DNA of 64,000 nt from Magnolia sinica (taxonomy: Eukaryota > Streptophyta > Magnoliopsida > Magnoliales > Magnoliaceae), in assembly GCF_029962835.1 (NCBI RefSeq), contig NC_080586.1, positions 63,744,001-63,808,000 of the forward strand. The letters are read 5' to 3'. Positions 56,773 to 64,000 of this stretch are shown here, piece by piece (the stretch's first letter is position 1; each line of letters starts with the position of its first letter). The notes beneath the pieces are model-generated. The model saw only the letters and a program-made list of their open reading frames with translations, was not told the DNA's origin and made no database searches. Position numbers and translations under genes: made by a program.

Positions 56773-59497
56773 TGTAACACTCCAGATTTTGAGGGTCGAG
56801 CAAAGCTCTACTCCCGAGATCTAGCACATCACTTATGCAACATGGATAATGATGTTCGGATTTCATCCATATTAATGAGTTAAACATGAGCGGAATTATA
56901 CTAAAACAGCATATCATACTCCAGATATAAAAAAAAATTAGTTTTTTACACATGCACACACACTCATGCCACATGCACACACACCCCACACCCGCACGCT
57001 GTGGGATTTCACCACCATGGGTACTCGAACCCTTCACCCGATGTTGAAACTCCAAGGAGTCTACCACCTGGGTAAGAGTAAGGACCTTACTCCAGATATA
57101 ATTTAATTAAGCAAACGGAAGACTGAAACATATATATTTGAACAAGTAAGTGTTTCACAACCTCCAGAGTATGATTATATAACCGGGCTGAATATATACA
57201 TGTATTGTTTCAAAATAGACAAAATATCAAAATGTAAAGTGTCCAACTAATCCATATGTCCTGTAATCCCGTTGAATCAGCACGAGGTCTACATAGACCC
57301 GCCTGAGAGCTGAACGTCGGAGAATTCTTCCTCCTTGTCTATGAAGTCCAACTCCGCTGCATAGACATCATCAATACCTGTATCTAAACCAGAGTCTGGC
57401 TGGTGTTTTAAAACACCGTCCCAGGGTGGGAGTGAGTGATCAATTCAGTGGTACTATAAGGCAAAGGTTAACATGTTATCAAGTCAATCAAGCATTAATG
57501 ATAAAGTAATACAACAATCATTTCCTAACTACTCTTATTAATGTAGGGATGATATACAGTAATGATGCATGCCATTACACAAAGCTCCCTCACAAGTGAC
57601 TCCGACAACCAAATTCGCGCATGACAACCTCCCTAAAGTGCACCTTCCTCGTCAAAGCACATGTAATGTGGTGCATGGTTGTATTAGCCAAGTAATTTAT
57701 TTGGTTCATTCATATAGCATATTTAGGAAGCAAGGTACCTCCCTTTATATCATTAACCTAAACGAAGGATCCATCTAGGGTCATCAATCCTAGTTAATCA
57801 CATACGATAGGCAAGTTATAAGGCATAACCCCTAATGAAAAGTAGTCGATAGACAAATTCTTGATTTATACTCACGGTCACTATGGAAGGGTCGTCACCT
57901 TAGCATAGGCCGACAGCTCGAACACGGTGTCCCATACCACCATAAATCGCATAGTGGCAATTATGGTTACGAGAAAGAAACTATGCACACGATTAAGGTA
58001 ATTAAGGATCTTATCTTAATACACTTAATAAATACAATTCATCAACATTTTCTCATTCAGACATTTCATCAAACACCTAAGTTACACTTTACCAAATACA
58101 TAGACTAGATTAGTTACGACATATATTATAGCAATTCCTAACATGAATCTTAGATTAACAGTCATGGCAAGCACAAATCACAATTTCATGTTCATTCAAA
58201 CATTTCAACAAACACATAGGATGCATCTTGTATTCAACATAGTTCACACATGTATAATATATTGAAAACGTCATATCTAAGGTAATATGGCAGCAATCAA
58301 GTTAGACATAAATCATTATTTGACATTGAAAGCATTGAAAACCATAACTTAAATGTTTATAGTCCGTACTTTTCGTCAGAATACACGATTCGGACACAGT
58401 TCGAATTCTACGTTCCCGAAAACAAAATGTCAAGCACCTAAACAACGAAATAGGTTAACTAGTTCATCGATTATGCTATCTGGATTTCTAAATCAAGATT
58501 AAGGTTAGGTTTTCTTACCCAAATCGTAGTCGAGAATGATTATGTAGCAAAAAGGGAAGGTGATTCAGTGTGTGGAGTTGTGGGGAAGAATCACAACAAT
58601 GATCTCCCAAACTTTCTCTTTTCTCCTCATTCTTTTCTCTTCTTTTCTCTCTTCTCTCTCCTAGGGTTAGAGAAATTCGTATGGAATAGAAATGGGGTAG
58701 TTTAAGGGCTATATATAAGCCCAAAAGTGATGCAAATGGCCCCAGGGCCATGGTATACTTAGTTCATAACCAAAGGGTGCCTGTTTCAGGTAAACAGGGA
58801 TCATATGAAGGCCCATTATTCACTTACGGAGTAGGGTAAGTTCCCTGACAATGGATCTATGCCAGGATGTGTTTTCGGTGCGATTGGATAAGCAGATCGA
58901 CCGTGGAGAACTGTGTCAAATCAACGGTCGTTCTTAATCGATCGAGGCCACAAGTATACGGATATGTGCATGGAAATTTTCTTTTTCCATGGGTGAAGTT
59001 TGGTAAGAGACTGACAGTCTGAAATCTTCAATTTCACCTGTGAGTGAATATCCCAATTCACTTAAGTTTCAATACCTTTTCTAAGGATATTTGTGTTTCT
59101 CACACACTTCACTCAGCATTTAAATTGAACATTTCTGGACATCATTTGGGCTCGATTCCTGCAGTGGTTGTCAAGCCTAGCAAGGTAGACATAATTATAT
59201 AGTTTCGCGGTCATCAGACTTTCGACGTGCTGTCCAGGTCTGATATGGAGTTTCAATGTACTCCCAAGAGCGACGGGCTCACGGGATTTCTCCTAGGTTT
59301 TTAAGTAGTGTTGAGTTAACGATATTGATGGTTTTGGGTCTTGCCATTTGTGTAAATGGTGGTTCGAGCTAAATCCACCGATTAATTCAGTTTAACATTT
59401 AATTAATTTTCGTTTAAATTACTACAGAATACGGTCCTTAGGTCTTTCTACCTGAGGTGGTACTTAGCCTCTATACGGATTTTTTCAAGATGTTACA
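56773..59497 (-). mobile_element. Solo LTR related to the 36807-46083 element
   Basis: It starts TGTAACACTCCAGATTTTGA and ends TTTTCAAGATGTTACA. Internal parts such as GACGTGCTGTCCAGGTCTGA then ATATGGAGTTTCAATG match the LTRs at about 39718 and 45813, but with more difference than those two show between them. ATGGT (56768-56772) and ATAGT (59498-59502) flank it, four of five identical. No internal region is present, as expected after recombination between two LTRs. Confidence 0.85.
56931..57087 (-). mobile_element. tRNA-derived SINE, copy 2, inside the solo LTR
   Basis: On the minus strand the element has GGTGGTAGACTCC (A-box type) and GGGTTCGAGTACCC (B-box), then a GTGTGTG-rich body and an A/T-rich tail. 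TACTCCAGATATAA flanks it on both sides (56917-56930 and 57088-57101), a perfect 14-bp duplication. It entered after the LTR itself. Confidence 0.9.
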
Positions 59498-59521
59498 ATA
59501 GTCTTTACTTAACAAGATCTT

Positions 59522-59652
59522 ACTGGATCCTTACTCTAGCTCTGGTGGTAGACTCTTAGGAGTTTCAACACCCAGTCAAGGGTTTGAGTGTAGGTGGTGA
59601 AATCCCACTACGACGTGCATGTGTTTAAAAAAACAAAAAAGACAAAGCAAAA
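59522..59652 (+). mobile_element. tRNA-derived SINE, copy 3
   Basis: CTGGTGGTAGACTC (A-box type), GGGTTTGAGTGTAGG (worn B-box), GGTGAAATCCCACTACG and an A-rich tail. AAGATCTT stands on both sides (59514-59521 and 59653-59660). Confidence 0.8.
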
Positions 59653-59660
59653 AAGATCTT

Positions 59661-61823
59661 CCTAATTTTTTTAGGAATATAATTATTTCTCACGTGCAAA
59701 AAACATAATGCGATGCAATGGCATTAATGATTGATTGATCTAAATTTCTAATGAGCAGGATCCATTATATTAACAAGCTACAGAGTATACATTTGAAACA
59801 ATCGAGTGTATAGTGCAAAGTGTATAGAAATGAGATATATAAGATGATTGATGTTGTATTAATGCTTATGATAAAACAACAGCCAACTTGCTAAGGTTTA
59901 TAATGGGCCGATTCTGATTATATCAGCAAGTTATAGAGCATACGTCCACCGGTTCGATACAACAAAACGATGGAACGCAATGTATATCACAAAACGATGG
60001 CTAACTGGTTGAGGTTTTTGGTAGACCTGCTCCAATTATATCGACAAGTCACAGAGCATTCGCCTTTTAGTTAGATAAGAGAAAATAATGAAATGCAATG
60101 TAATGATGATGTGTTTGAAGAGCAAGGAAATTAAGAAGGGAATGAATGTTGTATGATGCTAATGCTTTAATTTGAAAAAATTGGTTAAAGCTTGAACGGT
60201 AGTCTTGCAATGCTAGATCAAGTGCCTCAGATTTGAACTTATGTAGCTAAGGAGACTCATGTTTTGGCTAGGTCAGGCTAAACCAAGGTTGAACTCTCTC
60301 TCTCTCTCTCTCTCTCTCACCCTCCTTGGTGGAGGGATGACTAGATGGTTACAACCCTAAGAGATGAGGAGGGATATCTTTCCTGAATTGCTGATGATGC
60401 TGCATGTAGTGGGTGCTTGAAATGAGGAGGTGAGAGGCTATTTATAGTCTCCAAACTTGGTTTTCTGATAATTGTTGGTGATCCTAGAGGCAAAAGGTGA
60501 TTGAAGGGTTAGGATTAATGATCGTCACATGGTATCATCTCATGGGTTAGATGAAGTGGTAAAATATAATTTTGGGTAAAGAGATGGGCATCAAAGTAAA
60601 TATACATCAATTGCACACTTAGGGTCTTAAAAAGGGAGATTCCAGATGCTTGAAGGACGCCAACTCGAAGAGGGGGAGCGCCACACGGCCGGCAGCAAGC
60701 CAGCTGCTATCGATCCCCACTTGGACTCCCTGCTTTGGCAAGCAACCTTCACGTGTGTGAAGGCTCTGCTGTGAAGGTTGTTGTTTTGTAGTTTTGCATA
60801 TTTTTTCGATTGGGCTTGCTTTTGGGCTTTAATTCAAGTTTAACTAGGTGAGTTGACTGGATTGTTGGATTGGGTAGGCTGACCGGGTGAGTTCAGTTAG
60901 CGAGTTGACTCGTCAAGCTGACTCAAGGCTTTAGGGTGTTAGGTTCCTAGGGTTTAGGGTTTAGGATTAGGGCTCTTAGAGTCTAGGCTTCTAGGGTTAG
61001 GGTTTAGGATTGGGGTTTTGATTGACCATCTATTTGTTCAAACTTAATCAACTTATTAGCCCGATGTGAGTTATCTACAAACAAAGGCAGGGATGGAAAG
61101 ATGAGCGCGCAGGGTAGTGACTTGCTCAGCCGGAGGCAGGGACAAGCTTGAGGGTTCGAGCTCACTGGCTTGAACGGAGAGAAGAGAAATGGGAAAGGGG
61201 AAAGGGGGTAGGGCTTGGGGTGCTCGACCACTCGCTTGGGCAGAAAGAGAGGGAAAGTGGGCTGGGCCCCAGGACGCTCGCTCGAGCAGAGAGAGAGGGG
61301 GGGAAAGAGGAAGTGGGCTAGGGGCCAAGGTAATAGTGCTCAGGAATTCCTGTTTGAACTTGGCCCAAAAAAAAATTCAAGCTCCAAAAGCCAGCTCGAA
61401 TTAGCCCAAACTTAGTTTCGAGTCGAGCCAAGGTTTTTTGAGCCAAGTCGAGTGAGCTGACCGAGCTAACTTGGTTCGTGTCTAGCTCTAATAGTGGGCC
61501 CCGATTTTGAGCATCCTCACTAAGTAACACCAACGTTCTTAGTAGACAACCAAAACTCATTTATGGCCTAAGTCAACAAACCCATATTGTTTGCCAACTT
61601 CATTTTTTTTAATCTAACGTAACGAAGTCCAAGAAGGCTTCATTAGTTGGCTCATAAACTCCATCCTAACAACATAGATAAATTCCCTTGTGCTAATTGC
61701 ATGCCCTGTTGGTGGGAGCCATGGTGGCCATCACAATTCTACAAGAAAATCCACTCCATCCATTGGCTTCACTACCTTACAATAAAACCCATACATCAAG
61801 GTGGTCTCTCAAAGTATGGCATG
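59661..61823. other. Unassigned, with a CT microsatellite and telomere-like tract
   Basis: (CT)n lies at about 60293-60319. ACGATGG-type words recur in 59960-60060 (a loosely repeated CAAAACGATGG motif). GGGTTTAGGGTTTAGG at 60940-61020 is like plant telomere repeats. From 61080 to 61450 the DNA is GA-rich with overlapping low-complexity frames on both strands. No gene is supported. Confidence 0.45.
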
Positions 61824-62341
61824 TATTTCCTGTGAAAGGCTTTGGCAGGAAGTTCTTGTGCTGAGAACCTAGGTGGGGTTCACTGTGATGTTTGTGAGAA
61901 ATCCACACCATCCATTTGTTTTGTGAGCTCATTTCAGAACATGAGGCCAAAACTAAGTTGGATCAAATACTCAAGTGGGCCAAAAACGTAAAGATTGAAT
62001 GTCCATTGTTAGAATATTCACGAGGCCAAAGAGGTTTTGAATCAGGCTAACATTTGTGTTTTCAGTTCATCCCAATAGCAACGACGTTATTAACTGTTTG
62101 GATGGCATGTAAGCATCACTGTCGACCCAGGAAGGTTTCAAGGTAGGAATTTCCATGCCCACCTTTTCCTTGAGTGCGGGCCACTTGAGTGTTGAATCCT
62201 GCGCACTTTTGTTCTCATATCCTAAAATTATTTCACAAAATGGATGAGCAGGGTGGATTTCTCACAAACAACCCGTTATGCCCCACCTGAGTTTCTAGCA
62301 GCGCAGAAACTTCCTCCGAAAGGCTTTTACCGGAAATCCAC
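61824..62341. mobile_element. Family II inverted-repeat element, best copy
   Basis: The left end (TTTCCTGTGAAAGGCTTTGG, AGGTGGGG, TGTGATGTTTGTGAGAAATC) and right end (GGATTTCTCACAAACAAC, CCCCACCTGAG, CGAAAGGCTTTTACCGGAAA) are inverted over about 85 bases. The interior carries AAGTGGGCCAAAAACG and, inverted, CGGGCCACTTGAGTG. No coding frame. Confidence 0.75.
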
Positions 62342-64000
62342 GTCCCTCAAAGTCAATGTTTTCAGTTTATCCCAGCTGGAATAACCTTATGAACAGTTTG
62401 GAAGGTATACGGGATTTTCCATCCTTATTATTTCTAATGATGTGGTCCACTTTAATTTTGAATTTGCCTCATTTTTTTACCACAACATATATAGAGTGGA
62501 TTTCTATAGGAGGTTGTCCCATATTTTGTACTGATAGGATATTCTTTATATTGGGCCCATTAGTATAAAAATAATGGATGTACAGTAACTCATGAGACAA
62601 CCGCAGTATCTAATTAATTCTCATATTAAAATGAGTGTGCGGGTCCCACAAGGAATCCGTGTACGGTGACATTGAGAATTTCCCATATAAAAAGTTGTGG
62701 AACACGAGCATACAAAGAACGTGGAGCTGGAAAGGTAAATCTCACCTAACACACAAATTACCCTGAGATTTTGTAAAGCTCGTAATATTATCGTATAAAT
62801 TCGCCAACATTGATTTTTCATTTACAAAAATCTTTATTAATTTATAATAATATTTTAATTATTCTATTTTCCAGGAGATTTTTCCAATTATGGCGGTAGA
62901 AAAACGTTACATTTTGAAAATCCCCATAAATTCCTGGGCGGAGAAATTGCGAAGGGCGAGATTTGTCCCATGCACCTAATACATGGAATTTACAGGTCTA
63001 ATAAGATACGCACCAGAGGCTTTGCACAATAATACGCGGGTTTTCAAGTCCGACAAGTGGACCCCAAGCTTTGGCAATCCAGACCGTTGATTTGCTACAT
63101 CCCATTGCAGATTGACTTTTTTCCAAAAAATATCAGATTAGAAGATCGTAGCCATTAATATTTTACATTATTTCAGGTTGTGCTTCCCATCTTAACCCTC
63201 TATTTGTATGCCGCAAATAGATGGTTATAATTGTCCAATGAAGGAGACCTTTTGCTAATGCTCCTTTGACTCTGGCGTGCAATTGGCCAACGGTGTGGAT
63301 TGCGAAAGCATGGGCACACTTGGAAGAATTAAAGCGTAACATGTAGATGGCGATCCAAGAATCCGCATCTAAGTAAACTCGAGTGTCTGTCACGTACAAT
63401 GCATGTAGAGAGAAGAGGAGAGATGTCGGAAGAGGGAAAGTCGGAAACGTTTGGGCACCTCGGTGAGTTACATATAAGGTTTCTTTCACTAGGTAGGAAT
63501 GCATGCCCATCAAGTAAATCACAACTTCTCTAGCCTGCACCCTAAAAATTAGACTAATTTGATTAATCCTATTATCAAGTTGGTTGCCCTACCATGTGAA
63601 ATTATACCTAAATTTTTTCAATTTATGAGTATGGTTCACCTAAAGTTTATGAATACTGTATGTTTTGGATAATCCTTTCACCATGATGGGGCACATTAGT
63701 GTATTAATTGGACAACATATAAGCATGATGCATAGAAGAGCATGAAATAATAGGAGAGAGATCATTGTTTATCTTACGTGATTAAAACATTGAATATGTA
63801 GAAGAGCTCTTGAATTCACAAGAAAATAAGGGAGAAATTTAAATATTTCATTGAAAAATGTTCGTATGAATTATTAAATACACCACTAATAAAAAAATAT
63901 TCAAATTATAATTTGACATTACTCGAAATAGTAAAATTCTTAATTACCCGAAATAGCAAAACTTTTCTAAAGCCCAATTTGCCAAAAATAAAAATTCTAT
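62342..64000. other. No gene seen
   Basis: A MITE-like patch (GATGTGGTCCACTTTAATT near 62440) and AT-rich DNA to the window edge. The 125-codon minus-strand frame at 63163-63540 has no motif I recognise. Confidence 0.4.

Noticed and set aside
60940-61020. True telomere or telomere fusion
   Set aside because: Only a few degenerate GGGTTTA words; such tracts are common in plant DNA and no long array is present.
61080-61450. Overlapping 60-85 codon frames on both strands
   Set aside because: GA-rich and CT-rich composition opens all frames; no motif or splice context.

Overview
The window is nuclear DNA of a flowering plant. The evidence is plant-type gene pieces (an actin first coding exon, a 60S acidic ribosomal protein P2 last exon, a nucleotide-diphospho-sugar transferase exon), plant-only transposon proteins (DUF1985-Ulp1, MuDR-type transposase, plant transposon protein family) and dense short elements carrying a GTGGGCCC...ATGATGTATGTG end. 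I have the impression that this end type is common in magnoliid-like woody angiosperms, but the species is not provable here. Most of the 64 kb is repeat. Only one complete ordinary gene is well supported, a small one-exon gene at 8200-8454 with a TATA box and a CT-rich leader.

Layout. 1-17 kb: a 1.8 kb satellite (136-bp period), then a dense field of 0.25-0.6 kb inverted-repeat elements; several have 9-10 bp target-site duplications typical of Mutator. 17.9-20.8 kb: a decayed DUF1985-Ulp1 transposon gene. 21.0-23.4 kb: a long hairpin, two fused minisatellites and a composite repeat. 24.5-27.4 kb: a SINE, one glycosyltransferase exon and a decayed plant transposon gene. 28-36.8 kb: orphan exons (actin, P2, a possible receptor-kinase membrane exon) among repeats. 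36.8-46.1 kb: a complete but non-autonomous LTR retrotransposon on the minus strand, with 3.18-kb LTRs, a CCATT target duplication and a tRNA-Met-type primer site. 46.9-49.7 kb: a second copy of the 30.7-34.1 kb block. 50.4-52.8 kb: a MuDR-like transposase on the minus strand with many nonsense codons but no frameshift. 54.6-55.6 kb: another 21-bp array. 56.8-59.5 kb: a solo LTR related to the 36.8-kb element, with a SINE inside. The rest is mostly unassigned.

The main unexplained pattern is a superfamily of 21-bp (seven-codon) minisatellites at eight or more places in the window. It comes in three sequence classes that can be aligned with one another. The arrays flank both decayed DNA-transposon genes, stay open as heptad-like reading frames and are sometimes fused end to end. 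They may derive from the coiled-coil coding part of a transposon gene; that last step is inference.
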